Positions 1-7,034 are shown, counted from the first letter of the stretch. The stretch: 11,139 bases of DNA from an uncultured Sutterella sp. (GCA_900552915.1 USBS01000059.1:1-11139), one strand, 5' to 3'. Notes: generated by a model not told the origin, from the sequence alone. Numbers and translations are program-made.

Positions 1-368
1 CGTTTTTGTGGGCCGATATCGATGCCTGGGAGATTGAGCTTGCGATTTTGAATCTGCTTAAAAACGCAGCCGACTCGGTCGAAGGTTTGAGCGACGCGCG
101 CATTCGCGTACGTGTTCGAGCCGAGGACCGCTTCTGGCGCGTGGAAGTGATCGACAACGGCCCCAAGATCACGCAGGAGGAAGTCGATCGCTTCATGATG
201 CCCCTGGTGACGAGCAAGGCAGGCGGTCTCGGTCTCGGGCTTTCCATCTGCGCGAACATTGCCGAACGCCATCACGGGCACATCAGCGGTTATGCCAACC
301 CCGACGGCGGTGTGACGATCGCGTTGGACATTCCGCGGGCGGCGCTGCCCGAACACACGGCGATATAG
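1..368 (+). CDS. Sensor histidine kinase, C-terminal HATPase domain (5' end outside window)
   Basis: This is the ATP-binding catalytic domain of a two-component sensor kinase, which phosphorylates its own histidine and then a response regulator. Visible motifs in order: the N box (LAILNLLKNAADSVEG), a G1 box (VIDNGP), an F-box-like FMMPLVTSK and the G2 box (GGLGLGLSICANIAERHHG). The reading frame is open to the window edge, so the sensor region, membrane segments and phospho-accepting histidine lie upstream and the input signal cannot be named. The F box directly followed by GLGLGLSI resembles the DctB/NtrB type of HATPase. No response regulator follows; it may lie upstream of the window. The stop is TAG at 366-368, and I saw no convincing terminator before the next gene. 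Confidence 0.88.
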   Translation, partial: FLWADIDAWEIELAILNLLKNAADSVEGLSDARIRVRVRAEDRFWRVEVIDNGPKITQEEVDRFMMPLVTSKAGGLGLGLSICANIAERHHGHISGYANPDGGVTIALDIPRAALPEHTAI

Positions 369-472
369 CGTCTGCTTGAGCGGATCGGGCAAGGCTTTGA
401 GATTGACGGCGAGGCCGAAATACCTGCGGTTTCGTATCATTTTTCCAACCTGACCAACTGTTGGAGAAAATG

Positions 473-1036
473 ATGGCAGTGACGAGAAGAACGATTCTGC
501 AGGCAGCTGTTGCCGCGGCTTTTGCGGGCGCGGCCTGTGCCGCAACGGCGGCTTCTGCCAAGAAGTCGATCGTGATCTATTTTTCGCGCACGGGCACGAT
601 TGAGGGACTGGCAAAAACGGTAGCGCAGCTCACCGGTTCAGACATCCTCAAGCTCGAGCTTGTCAAGCCTTATGCCGACGAATACAGCGCCATGACCTAC
701 ATTGCCCGCGAGGAACGTGCTTCAGGCGCTCGGCGCGAGATCGCAACGAAGATTCCGGATCTGTCGGGGTATGACACGATCTATATCGGAACTCCCTACT
801 GGTGGGGCGGCGTATCGATTCCGATGCGCACGTTCTTAACCGATCATCCGATGGCAGGCAAAACCGTTGTGCCGTTTGTGGTCTCCGGAAGCTCCGCTCC
901 CGACGGCGCCTGGGCCGATATCCGCAAGTGCTGCCCCAAGGCAAAGATTCTCGAAGGATTCCGTCGTACGCAGGGAGAAGCTTCCGGTTGTGAAGCCGAT
1001 TTGAAGGCGTGGCTTAAGAGCCTCAAGCTCATTTGA
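473..1036 (+). CDS. Tat-exported flavodoxin-like protein
   Basis: A 187-residue flavodoxin-fold protein of the Flavodoxin_4 kind. The N-terminus is a twin-arginine signal: TRRTILQ, then an Ala-rich hydrophobic stretch ending near residue 30, which predicts export of a folded, cofactor-loaded protein to the periplasm. After it comes the first beta strand and the FMN phosphate loop (IVIYFSRTGTIEGLA). The second flavin-side loop is IGTPYWWGGVSIPMRTFL, followed by VVPFVVSGSS. Two Cys occur together in RKCCPKAK. The start could be ATG 470 or 473; GGAG at 463-466 is better spaced for 473, and the upstream in-frame TTG 461 lies within the ribosome-binding region. FMN binding and a periplasmic redox role are inferred from the family. 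The electron partner is unknown, and no reductase or quinone-oxidase gene is adjacent. Confidence 0.85.
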   Translation: MAVTRRTILQAAVAAAFAGAACAATAASAKKSIVIYFSRTGTIEGLAKTVAQLTGSDILKLELVKPYADEYSAMTYIAREERASGARREIATKIPDLSGYDTIYIGTPYWWGGVSIPMRTFLTDHPMAGKTVVPFVVSGSSAPDGAWADIRKCCPKAKILEGFRRTQGEASGCEADLKAWLKSLKLI

Positions 1037-1099
1037 AGTCGGTTGAGCGGGCGGCTCGGCTAAGATTCGGTTTTTCTCAGTCGACCGAAACAACGCACA

Positions 1100-1732
1100 A
1101 TGCCCAGCTACAACGTTCCCGATCTTGCCCCCGGTGCCGTTCATCGCGAAGAAGAGGTGATTCGGCGCAGCCGCTTCATCGTTTCAATCGCACGCGTGCA
1201 GGGGCCGGAAGCAGCCAAGGCTTTCATCGAGCGCATCCGTGCAGAACATCCCGATGCAACCCACAACTGCTGGGCTTTTCAAGCGGGGCCTGCCGGCAGC
1301 ACCGCTTTTGCGGGCTGCAGCGACGACGGCGAGCCCAAAGGCACTGCCGGACGCCCGATGCTCACTGTGCTTCTGCATTGCGGCGTCGGCGAAATCGCCG
1401 CCGTGGTGACACGCTACTTCGGCGGCACTCTGCTCGGCACGGGCGGACTCGTGCATGCCTATCAGGGCATGGTCAAAAAAGGCCTGGAGACGCTGCCCGT
1501 TGCCGAACGCATCGAAACGGCCCGTATCTGCGTCGAAATGGAACCTCGTTACTACGAGCACGCGGCTTCCGTGATCAAGCGCTGTGAAGGGACCGTGCTT
1601 GAACGAGCTTTTGCGGCCGATGTAACACTCACGGTTGAGACGGCCGAAGCCAACGCAGAAAAACTCATTGCCGCCTTGGGTGAAATCAGTGCCGGACGCA
1701 TCCGTGCCAGACGTGCGGATGACGAGCAATAG
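1100..1732 (+). CDS. yigZ: YigZ / IMPACT family protein
   Basis: A 210-residue protein matching the usual length of bacterial YigZ (about 205). The N-terminal IMPACT (UPF0029) domain covers roughly residues 15-125. It carries the family signature CSDDGEPKGTAGRPML followed by VVTRYFGGTLLGTGGLVHAY. The C-terminal ferredoxin-like DUF1949 domain runs from about 137 to 205. Eukaryotic IMPACT is linked to translational control through GCN1; the role of bacterial YigZ is poorly defined, so no activity is claimed. It begins 63 bp after the flavodoxin gene. The ATG has no good Shine-Dalgarno sequence, but homology begins right after it (the RSRFIVSIARV segment), which supports this start. Confidence 0.9.
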   Translation: MPSYNVPDLAPGAVHREEEVIRRSRFIVSIARVQGPEAAKAFIERIRAEHPDATHNCWAFQAGPAGSTAFAGCSDDGEPKGTAGRPMLTVLLHCGVGEIAAVVTRYFGGTLLGTGGLVHAYQGMVKKGLETLPVAERIETARICVEMEPRYYEHAASVIKRCEGTVLERAFAADVTLTVETAEANAEKLIAALGEISAGRIRARRADDEQ

Positions 1733-1782
1733 AGTGCTGCGAAAAATTTTCGAAAAAAAGCGTCCTCTAGAGTGAATTGCCC

Positions 1783-1812
1783 ATGACAAAAGACTCTTGG
1801 GTAATCCATAAT
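1783..1812 (+). promoter_or_regulatory. Candidate sigma-70 promoter for argG
   Basis: ATGACA at 1783-1788 and CATAAT at 1807-1812 each match the consensus hexamers at 5 of 6 positions and are separated by 18 bp. The predicted start near 1819 leaves a leader of about 117 nt before the argG ATG. An 8-bp palindrome CTCTAGAG (1765-1772) and an AT-rich inverted repeat CGAAAA-A-TTTTCG (1740-1752) lie just upstream and could bind a regulator. No clear two-half ARG box was found. Confidence 0.55.
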
Positions 1813-1832
1813 TAACGATTGAAGCGGAACGA

Positions 1833-1909
1833 TCCCCTTTCAAAAAAGGGAAGGGGACGAGGCCGCTTGCAAAGAATTTCCCGCGCCGGGAATGCAACTG
1901 CATCCGGCG
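1833..1909 (+). promoter_or_regulatory. Structured argG 5' leader with alternative hairpins
   Basis: Two hairpin sites lie between the predicted start and the argG ATG, and each can fold two ways. Site 1: TCCCCTT (1833-1839) pairs with AAGGGGA (1851-1857), or CCCTTT (1835-1840) pairs with AAAGGG (1845-1850). Site 2: CGCCGG (1884-1889) pairs with CCGGCG (1904-1909), extended inside by ATGC/GCAT, or TTCCCG (1878-1883) pairs with CGGGAA (1887-1892). The last hairpin ends 26 nt before the ATG. No U tract follows either site, so intrinsic attenuation is not indicated; a translational or stability role is possible. Confidence 0.4.
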
Positions 1910-1935
1910 GAAAACTTCGTTATAAAGAGTGAACA

Positions 1936-3276
1936 ATGTCTCAGACGATTCTGCAAAGCGTTCCCGTCGGCAAGAAAGTCGGCATCGCATTCTCGGGCGG
2001 CCTCGATACCAGCGCCGCTCTTCGCTGGATGAAGAACAAGGGTGCGTTCCCTTATGCCTACACGGCCAATCTCGGCCAGCCCGATGAAGACGACTATGAG
2101 GCTATTCCCCGCCGTGCCATGGAATACGGCGCAGAATCCGCCCGCCTGATCGACTGCCGTCCGCAGCTCGTGGCCGAAGGCATCGCTGCCATTCAGTCCG
2201 GCGCCTTCCACATCACCACGGCCGGTCAGACCTACTTCAACACCACGCCGCTCGGCCGCGCCGTGACGGGCACCATGCTCGTTGCCGCCATGCGCGAAGA
2301 CGGCGTCCACATCTGGGGCGACGGCTCGACCTACAAGGGCAACGACATCGAACGCTTCTATCGCTACGGTCTGCTTGTCAACCCGAACCTGAAGATCTAT
2401 AAGCCCTGGCTCGACACCCAGTTCATTTCCGAACTCGGCGGCCGCGCCGAAATGTCCGCGTTCCTCAATGCCGAAGGTTTCGAATACCGCATGAAGGCTG
2501 AAAAGGCCTACTCGACCGACTCCAACATGCTCGGCGCCACGCACGAAGCCAAGGATCTGGAAAAGCTCTCGACTTCCATGAAGATCGTCGAGCCGATCAT
2601 GGGCGTCGCCTTCTGGGACGAAAACATTCAGATTCCGGCTGAAACCGTCACCGTGCGCTTCGAAGAAGGCCAGCCGGTTGCTCTGAACGGCAAGGAATAC
2701 GCCGATCCGGTCGAACTGATGATGGAAGCCAACCGCATCGGCGGCCGTCACGGCCTGGGCATGAGCGATCAGATTGAAAACCGCATCATCGAAGCCAAGA
2801 GCCGCGGCATCTACGAGGCCCCGGGCATGGCGCTGCTGCACATCGCCTACGAACGCCTCATTTCCGGCATCCACAACGAAGACACGATCGAGCAGTATCA
2901 CATCAACGGCCGCAAGCTCGGCCGCCTGCTCTACCAGGGCCGCTGGTTCGACAGCCAGGCCATCATGCTGCGCGAAAGCGCCATGCGTTGGGTTGCCCGC
3001 GCCATCACCGGCGAAGTCGTTCTCGAACTGCGCCGCGGCAACGACTACACGATCATGGACACGGTTTCGCCGAACTTGACGTACGAACCCGAACGTCTGA
3101 CGATGGAAAAGGGAGATTCGATGTTCACGGCCGTGGATCGCATCGGCCAGCTCACGATGCGCAACCTCGACATCACGGATACACGCGCCAAGCTGCAGAC
3201 CTACGCCAAGACCGGTCTGCTCACGGGCGGCGAAGGTTCCGTGGTTCCGATGCTCACCGGCGGCAAGAAGGAATAA
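1936..3276 (+). CDS. argG: Argininosuccinate synthase
   Basis: This 446-residue enzyme joins citrulline and aspartate with ATP to make argininosuccinate, the penultimate step of arginine synthesis in the cytosol. The ATP-pyrophosphatase P-loop is near residue 17 (GIAFSGGLDTSAALRWM). Family blocks follow: TAGQTYFNTTPLGRAVTGTM, IWGDGSTYKGNDIERFYRYG and ATHEAKDLE. The length and the extended C-terminus match the E. coli-type long form (about 447) rather than the shorter type of about 400. The start has AAAGAG (1924-1929) six bases upstream. Codon choice is strongly biased to GCC, GGC, ATC and AAC, which suggests high expression. No other arg genes are adjacent; the gene stands alone between its own promoter and a strong terminator. 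Confidence 0.97.
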   Translation: MSQTILQSVPVGKKVGIAFSGGLDTSAALRWMKNKGAFPYAYTANLGQPDEDDYEAIPRRAMEYGAESARLIDCRPQLVAEGIAAIQSGAFHITTAGQTYFNTTPLGRAVTGTMLVAAMREDGVHIWGDGSTYKGNDIERFYRYGLLVNPNLKIYKPWLDTQFISELGGRAEMSAFLNAEGFEYRMKAEKAYSTDSNMLGATHEAKDLEKLSTSMKIVEPIMGVAFWDENIQIPAETVTVRFEEGQPVALNGKEYADPVELMMEANRIGGRHGLGMSDQIENRIIEAKSRGIYEAPGMALLHIAYERLISGIHNEDTIEQYHINGRKLGRLLYQGRWFDSQAIMLRESAMRWVARAITGEVVLELRRGNDYTIMDTVSPNLTYEPERLTMEKGDSMFTAVDRIGQLTMRNLDITDTRAKLQTYAKTGLLTGGEGSVVPMLTGGKKE

Positions 3277-3301
3277 TTCCTTTAACCCGATTCGGATGCG
3301 G

Positions 3302-3323
3302 CCCGATCAAGTTTGCGATCGGG
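3302..3323 (+). other. Stem-loop downstream of argG
   Basis: CCCGATC (3302-3308) and GATCGGG (3317-3323) form a perfect 7-bp stem with an 8-nt loop, 25 nt after the argG stop. No T tract follows, so it is more likely a 3'-end stabiliser or part of a tandem termination region with the next hairpin than a terminator on its own. Confidence 0.5.
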
Positions 3324-3334
3324 TCGCCTGATGT

Positions 3335-3383
3335 GCCCGCATGTCGTGCACCGGATTCGTCCGTGTGCGCGGGCGGGCTTTTT
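3335..3383 (+). terminator. Strong intrinsic terminator of argG
   Basis: The outer stem GCCCGC (3335-3340) pairs with GCGGGC (3373-3378) and is followed at once by T5 (3379-3383). Inside, about 12 further pairs (including G-U pairs and one bulged T at 3364) build up to CGGA / TCCG closing a TTCG tetraloop (3356-3359). The long hairpin, UUCG loop and T tract make an unusually stable terminator. It isolates argG from the downstream transporter gene. Confidence 0.9.
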
Positions 3384-3482
3384 GTTGCAGCGAACCTGAA
3401 GCAAATTGCCCGATTCGGCTGCACAACTCCTCAGTGAGAGGCGTAGAGTGTCGAAACGGCAATTTTTTGGGTGATTAAATTT

Positions 3483-4469
3483 ATGGAAACGAGTCGCAGA
3501 CAGGATTACGGCAATCACGAGCAGGGAGACAGCGCTTACGATCACCGCGGTGAAAAGGTCAAGATGTCCGTCCTCGGCCTGGCGGTGGTGCTTACGCTGG
3601 GTTTCTCGGCGGTCGAACTTTTTACCGGATGGATTGCGAACTCTCTGGCTTTGATCGGCGATGCCGGTCATATGGCCACCGACTCGGCTAGTCTCTTTTT
3701 TGCGCTTCTGGCCAACATTATTTCCCGTAAAGGGGTCGATGCCGACCACAGTTTCGGTCACGGTCGTGTGGAAGTGTTGGCAGCGTTTCTAAACGGTCTG
3801 GTGATGCTCGGCGTCGTCGGCTGGATCTTCTTTGAAGCCGTTGAGCGTCTTGAGACTCCGGAAACGGTTGACGGCGGCTCGGTGATGCTTGTGGCTCTCA
3901 TCGGCTTGTGCATCAACATTGCCGTGGCTTGGTCGCTTTCTCGCGACAAAAAAAATGTCAATACGCGCGCGGCGCTTCTGCACGTCATGGGCGACCTTTT
4001 GGGTTCGGTTGCCGCCATCGTTGCGGGCGGACTCATCTACTTCTTCGGCGAAGACTTTGCCATCGCCGACCCGATTCTTTCTTTCCTTGTGGGCGCTTTG
4101 GTGCTGCATTCAACCTATGAAGTGCTCAAGGATTCTTCCTCCGTTCTTTTGGACGGCGTGCCCGAGGGCGTCAATTTCTACGATGTGGGCGATGCTTTGG
4201 CTCGTATTCCGGGTGTGGTCCGAGTGCACGATTTGCACGTCTGGACAATTGCGCCGGGGCACGGAGCCGTGATGGCGCATCTGTGCGTTCAGAAAGGCAT
4301 TGAATGGGAAAAGGTGTTGCTTGATGCCCAACAGATGCTCTTGACAGAATTCGGGCTTGAACACATCACGCTGCAGCCCGAATGGCACTGGACGTGCGAA
4401 GACGAAGAAAGCGGTGCTGCGAGTTCTGCGCCTCAATCTGCATCTGATTCGACAAGCGCTCTCGGCTAA
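3483..4469 (+). CDS. Cation diffusion facilitator transporter (CzcD/ZitB-like)
   Basis: A 328-residue inner-membrane antiporter exchanging cytoplasmic divalent metal for protons, probably zinc. Six membrane segments are visible at roughly 28-48, 54-79, 98-118, 133-152, 164-187 and 194-212. The transport site has the H-D/H-D set typical of Zn/Cd members: HMATD (H63, D67) in segment 2 and HVMGD (H167, D171) in segment 5. The conserved DHSFGHGRVEVLAAFLNG follows segment 2, and the cytoplasmic C-terminal domain contains VHDLHVW (249-254). There is no His-rich loop between segments 4 and 5. The tail is acidic, then Ser/Ala-rich. ATG 3483 is preferred because GGTGAT (3470-3475) lies 7 nt upstream; the alternative GTG 3471 has no ribosome site. 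Metal specificity is inferred. Confidence 0.92.
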   Translation: METSRRQDYGNHEQGDSAYDHRGEKVKMSVLGLAVVLTLGFSAVELFTGWIANSLALIGDAGHMATDSASLFFALLANIISRKGVDADHSFGHGRVEVLAAFLNGLVMLGVVGWIFFEAVERLETPETVDGGSVMLVALIGLCINIAVAWSLSRDKKNVNTRAALLHVMGDLLGSVAAIVAGGLIYFFGEDFAIADPILSFLVGALVLHSTYEVLKDSSSVLLDGVPEGVNFYDVGDALARIPGVVRVHDLHVWTIAPGHGAVMAHLCVQKGIEWEKVLLDAQQMLLTEFGLEHITLQPEWHWTCEDEESGAASSAPQSASDSTSALG

Positions 4470-4472
4470 AAT
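4444..4472 (+). promoter_or_regulatory. Possible promoter for rng
   Basis: TAAAAT (4467-4472) matches the -10 consensus at 5 of 6 positions and overlaps the stop codon of the transporter gene. A 17-bp spacer would place a poor -35 (TCTGAT, 4444-4449). It could give rng a start near 4479 and a leader of about 70 nt. Co-transcription from the upstream gene is equally possible. Confidence 0.3.
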
Positions 4473-4507
4473 CGCTGCACGACTCTAAATCAGCTACTTT
4501 TGGAAAA

Positions 4508-4540
4508 CGGCCGGGGTTTCTCAACGGATCCCATCGGCCG
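4508..4540 (+). promoter_or_regulatory. Hairpin in the rng leader next to the start codon
   Basis: CGGCCG at 4508-4513 and again at 4535-4540 are mutually complementary and form a 6-bp GC stem, possibly extended by GGG/CCC inside. It ends 9 nt before the rng ATG, where a Shine-Dalgarno sequence would be expected, and none is visible. This could restrict initiation or serve as a processing site. Confidence 0.4.
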
Positions 4541-4549
4541 AGCTTTGTC

Positions 4550-6016
4550 ATGCAGGAATTTCAGGATATTCTGATTAATTGCTCGCCGCGCGAAACCCGC
4601 GTGGCGATTCTCGTTGACGGTGTGCTCGAGGATTTGCATATCGAGCGAGCAGCAAGCCGCGGACTTGTCGGCAATGTCTACATGGGCAAAGTGCTGCGCG
4701 TACTGCCCGGCATGCAGTCGGCTTTTGTCGACATCGGGCTTGAGCGAACCGCTTTTTTGCATGTGCTCGACATCGAGGGAGCCCGGCTTGAAAACGGCGA
4801 GTACCGTCCGATCGAAAAGATGATCGGGGAAGGGCAGCGTCTCTTGGTGCAGGTCGCCAAGGATCCGATCGGCACCAAAGGGGCACGGCTTACGACCACG
4901 ATTTCGCTTGCCGGCCGCAAGCTTGTCTATCTGCCTCAGGACGATCACATCGGCGTGAGCCAAAAGATCGAAGACGAAGCTCGACGCGAGCATCTGCGCG
5001 AGCAAGTGACGCGTCTCAGAAGAGACGACCAGAAGGGCGGCTACATCGTGCGCACCTGTGCCGAAGAGTCCGCAACCGACGAGGAATTTCTCGAGGACAT
5101 GAAGTACCTCGGCTGCCTCTGGGAAGAAACAAGCAAAAAAGCGGGTGTGTCGCCTGCGCCGAGTTTGCTCTACGAGGATTTGTCGCTTGCCAAGCGTGTG
5201 CTGCGCGACATGGTGCAGGCCGAAACGCGCCGCATTGTTGTCGACAGTCAGGAAGTGTTTGAGGAGCTCAAGTGCTTTGCCGAGACTTATGCGCAGGCGG
5301 CTTTGCCGCTTCTTGAGCTCTACACGGGCGAAGAACCGCTTTTTGAGACGCAGCAGGTTGAAGCCGAATTGCAAAAGGCGCTTGAGCGTCGGGTGCCGCT
5401 GAAAAGCGGCGGCTACATTGTGGTCGATTGCACCGAAGCGATGACCACGATTGACGTCAATACCGGGGGCTTCGTGGGCAAGCGGGATTTTTCCGAGACG
5501 GTGTTCAAAACGAATCTCGAAGCGGCCAAGACGATTGCCCGTCAGCTGAGGCTCAGAAACCTGGGCGGCATCATCATCATCGACTTCATCGATATGCAGA
5601 GTTCGGCGCACAAGGCGGCCGTGCTCGAGGAGCTGCGGCGCGCCGCTTCAACGGATCGTACGAAGCTCACGATTTCCGAATTCACCGAGCTCGGGCTCGT
5701 TGAAATGACCCGCAAGCGCACTCGGGAGTCGCTTTCGCATACGCTGTGCGAACCCTGTCCTTTGTGCGGCGGCAGAGGAGAAATCAAGACAGCCCGTACC
5801 ATCTGCTACGAAATCATGCGTGAAATCGTGCGTCTGTACCGCCAGTACGACAAGGCCGACTCCTTCAAGATTCTCGCCTCGCAGTCCGTGATCGACTTTT
5901 TTCTCGAAGACGAGGCTCCTGCGCTCGAACTGCTTCAGAATTTCGTGCAAAAGCCCGTGCATCTGGAAGCCGAACCGGCCTATACGCAGGAGCAGTACGA
6001 CGTGTTGATCGGTTAA
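4550..6016 (+). CDS. rng: Ribonuclease G
   Basis: A 488-residue member of the RNase E/G family, the length of E. coli RNase G (489), without the long C-terminal scaffold of RNase E. It is a 5'-monophosphate-sensing endoribonuclease that matures the 16S rRNA 5' end and cuts some mRNAs. The S1-like RNA-binding region lies at about 35-118 (GNVYMGKVLRVLPGMQSAFV). The two catalytic Mg-binding aspartates are in TTIDVNTGGFVG (D302) and IIIIDFIDM (D345). The Zn-link used for oligomer assembly is CEPCPLCGGRG (C403, C406), ahead of the small domain. The maf gene often found next to rng in other proteobacteria is absent here. The start is supported by the family N-terminus (LINCSPRETRVAILVDG) despite lacking a visible ribosome site. 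Confidence 0.96.
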   Translation: MQEFQDILINCSPRETRVAILVDGVLEDLHIERAASRGLVGNVYMGKVLRVLPGMQSAFVDIGLERTAFLHVLDIEGARLENGEYRPIEKMIGEGQRLLVQVAKDPIGTKGARLTTTISLAGRKLVYLPQDDHIGVSQKIEDEARREHLREQVTRLRRDDQKGGYIVRTCAEESATDEEFLEDMKYLGCLWEETSKKAGVSPAPSLLYEDLSLAKRVLRDMVQAETRRIVVDSQEVFEELKCFAETYAQAALPLLELYTGEEPLFETQQVEAELQKALERRVPLKSGGYIVVDCTEAMTTIDVNTGGFVGKRDFSETVFKTNLEAAKTIARQLRLRNLGGIIIIDFIDMQSSAHKAAVLEELRRAASTDRTKLTISEFTELGLVEMTRKRTRESLSHTLCEPCPLCGGRGEIKTARTICYEIMREIVRLYRQYDKADSFKILASQSVIDFFLEDEAPALELLQNFVQKPVHLEAEPAYTQEQYDVLIG

Positions 6017-6029
6017 CGGGTTGATGCGA

Positions 6030-6047
6030 CAAGGCTTTTTGGCCTTG
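6030..6047 (+). other. Small stem-loop after rng
   Basis: CAAGGC (6030-6035) and GCCTTG (6042-6047) form a perfect 6-bp stem with a T-rich loop, 14 nt beyond the rng stop. There is no T tract after it. It could be a weak or Rho-assisted 3'-end element ahead of the much stronger terminator at 6102. Confidence 0.35.
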
Positions 6048-6062
6048 CCGGAACGAATGCTT

Positions 6063-6091
6063 TTGGTTGTCTGCGGAGAGCTCTGTATAAT
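6063..6091 (+). promoter_or_regulatory. Candidate promoter upstream of the binding-protein gene
   Basis: A perfect -10 TATAAT (6086-6091) lies 17 bp after TTGGTT (6063-6068), a weak -35. An 8-bp palindrome AGAGCTCT (6077-6084) fills the spacer just upstream of the -10 and could be an operator. Predicted initiation near 6098 is only a few bases before a strong terminator hairpin, which makes the promoter's role unclear. Confidence 0.5.
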
Positions 6092-6101
6092 CCGCCCGAC
6101 A

Positions 6102-6140
6102 GGATTCGGAGGAATCGTCTTCCGAATCCGTTCTTTTTTT
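6102..6140 (+). terminator. Strong intrinsic terminator between rng and the binding-protein gene
   Basis: GGATTCGGA (6102-6110) pairs perfectly with TCCGAATCC (6121-6129). Three more pairs (one G-U) extend the stem to 12 bp around a 4-nt loop. A T-rich run (6131-6140, nine T in ten) follows. It probably ends rng transcription. Because a consensus -10 lies upstream at 6086, it could also act as a leader terminator for the next gene. Confidence 0.85.
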
Positions 6141-6169
6141 CGAAAACAAAAACGCTATACCACTTAAAA

Positions 6170-6925
6170 ATGGCATTCAAACAAATCATCGCGATTGCCT
6201 GCACCGCCGCTGCTCTGTTGAGCTCGGCCGTCAACGCCTATGCTCGCGCGGAATTGCGCGTCGGTCTGGAACCCACGTTTGCTCCGTTTGAATTTATGGA
6301 CACCAAGACCCGCGAGTTTGTGGGCTACGACATCGACTTGATCCGTGCCGTGGCCGATAAGGCGGGCTACGACATTAAAGTCGTAAACATGGGCTTTGAT
6401 GCACTCATTCCGGCGCTTACCACCGGTGTGGTCGACGTTGTTGCTTCCGGCCTTTCCATCACCGAAGAACGTGCCAAGCGCGTGGAATTTTCCGCGCCCT
6501 ACTACACGGCCGGTCTTTCGATGATTGTGCGCAAGGACGATGCGGCTAAGTATCCGGACTTCAAGTCTTTGGCAGGCCGCAACATTGCCGTGCAGATCGG
6601 CACGACGGGCGCCGATAAGGCAAAGAGCATCCCCAAGGCGCAGGTGACGAGCTACAACGCCACGAGCGAAGCTTTCATGGCGCTTACGATGGGCAACGCC
6701 GACGCGGTCGTGCACGATCGTCCGGTTCTTGCCTACTTCATGAAGACTCAGCCGCGCACGGCCGAAGGACTGCAGCTGCAGCCTGTTGTTGAAGATGCGC
6801 AGCAGTACGGTTTTGCCGTCAAGAAGGGCAACAAGGAACTGGTTGAAAAGCTCAACAAAGGGCTCGAAGCTGTTCGTCAGTCCGGCGAGGACAAGAAGAT
6901 CTACGCCAAGTGGTTCGCGCAGTAA
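6170..6925 (+). CDS. Amino-acid ABC transporter substrate-binding protein (family 3, GlnH-like)
   Basis: A 251-residue periplasmic binding protein that would capture a polar or acidic amino acid and deliver it to an ABC importer. The Sec signal peptide spans about residues 1-25 (MAFKQIIAIACTAAALLSS, cleavage near AYA-RA). Family-3 features follow: LRVGLEPTFAPFEFMD, GYDIDLIRAVADKAG, FDALIPALTTGVVDVVASG and SITEERAKRVEFSAPYY, with the second-lobe motif VQIGTTGADKA. No lipobox Cys sits at the cleavage site, so it should be soluble. No permease or ATPase gene follows: the next element is a terminator, so the gene is an orphan and must use components encoded elsewhere. The ATG lacks a visible Shine-Dalgarno sequence; the bases before it are A-rich. 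Glutamine specificity is not established. Confidence 0.92.
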   Translation: MAFKQIIAIACTAAALLSSAVNAYARAELRVGLEPTFAPFEFMDTKTREFVGYDIDLIRAVADKAGYDIKVVNMGFDALIPALTTGVVDVVASGLSITEERAKRVEFSAPYYTAGLSMIVRKDDAAKYPDFKSLAGRNIAVQIGTTGADKAKSIPKAQVTSYNATSEAFMALTMGNADAVVHDRPVLAYFMKTQPRTAEGLQLQPVVEDAQQYGFAVKKGNKELVEKLNKGLEAVRQSGEDKKIYAKWFAQ

Positions 6926-6954
6926 TCAGACTTGAGATTTGCAACGAATCCGAG

Positions 6955-6987
6955 TGCCGGCCGCGTGAGTGCGCAGCCGGCATTTTT
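6955..6987 (+). terminator. Intrinsic terminator of the binding-protein gene
   Basis: TGCCGGC (6955-6961) pairs with GCCGGCA (6976-6982). An inner GCGT/GCGC stem lies beyond one mismatch, and T5 (6983-6987) follows. It lies 30 nt after the stop and is closely followed by an opposing minus-strand terminator at 7005-7034. Confidence 0.88.
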
Positions 6988-7004
6988 CATTCAAAGCTGC
7001 GGAT

Positions 7005-7034
7005 AAAAAAAGACCTAACCAACACGGTCAGGTC
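7005..7034 (-). terminator. Intrinsic terminator on the minus strand
   Basis: Read on the minus strand, GACCTGACC (complement of 7034-7026) pairs with GGTTAGGTC (complement of 7020-7012) around a 5-nt loop GTGTT. T7 (complement of 7011-7005) follows. The one non-Watson-Crick pair is G-U on the minus strand but C-A on the plus strand, which favours a minus-strand RNA. No minus-strand protein gene lies upstream, so this probably ends a non-coding transcript. Confidence 0.8.

Noticed and set aside
1740..1760. AT-rich inverted repeat after yigZ as a terminator
   Set aside because: The stem CGAAAA/TTTTCG is weak and is followed by A residues rather than T residues on the plus strand.
1840..2901. 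353-codon open frame on the minus strand opposite argG
   Set aside because: It is a mirror frame of argG caused by GC-rich codon bias, with no family features or ribosome site.
3286..3418. 10-bp direct repeat CCCGATTCGG (3286 and 3409) flanking the argG terminator
   Set aside because: Too short to indicate a mobile insertion, and the enclosed sequence is a normal terminator region.
4490..5611. 373-codon minus-strand frame opposite rng
   Set aside because: It overlaps a clear RNase G gene and shows no coherent domain.
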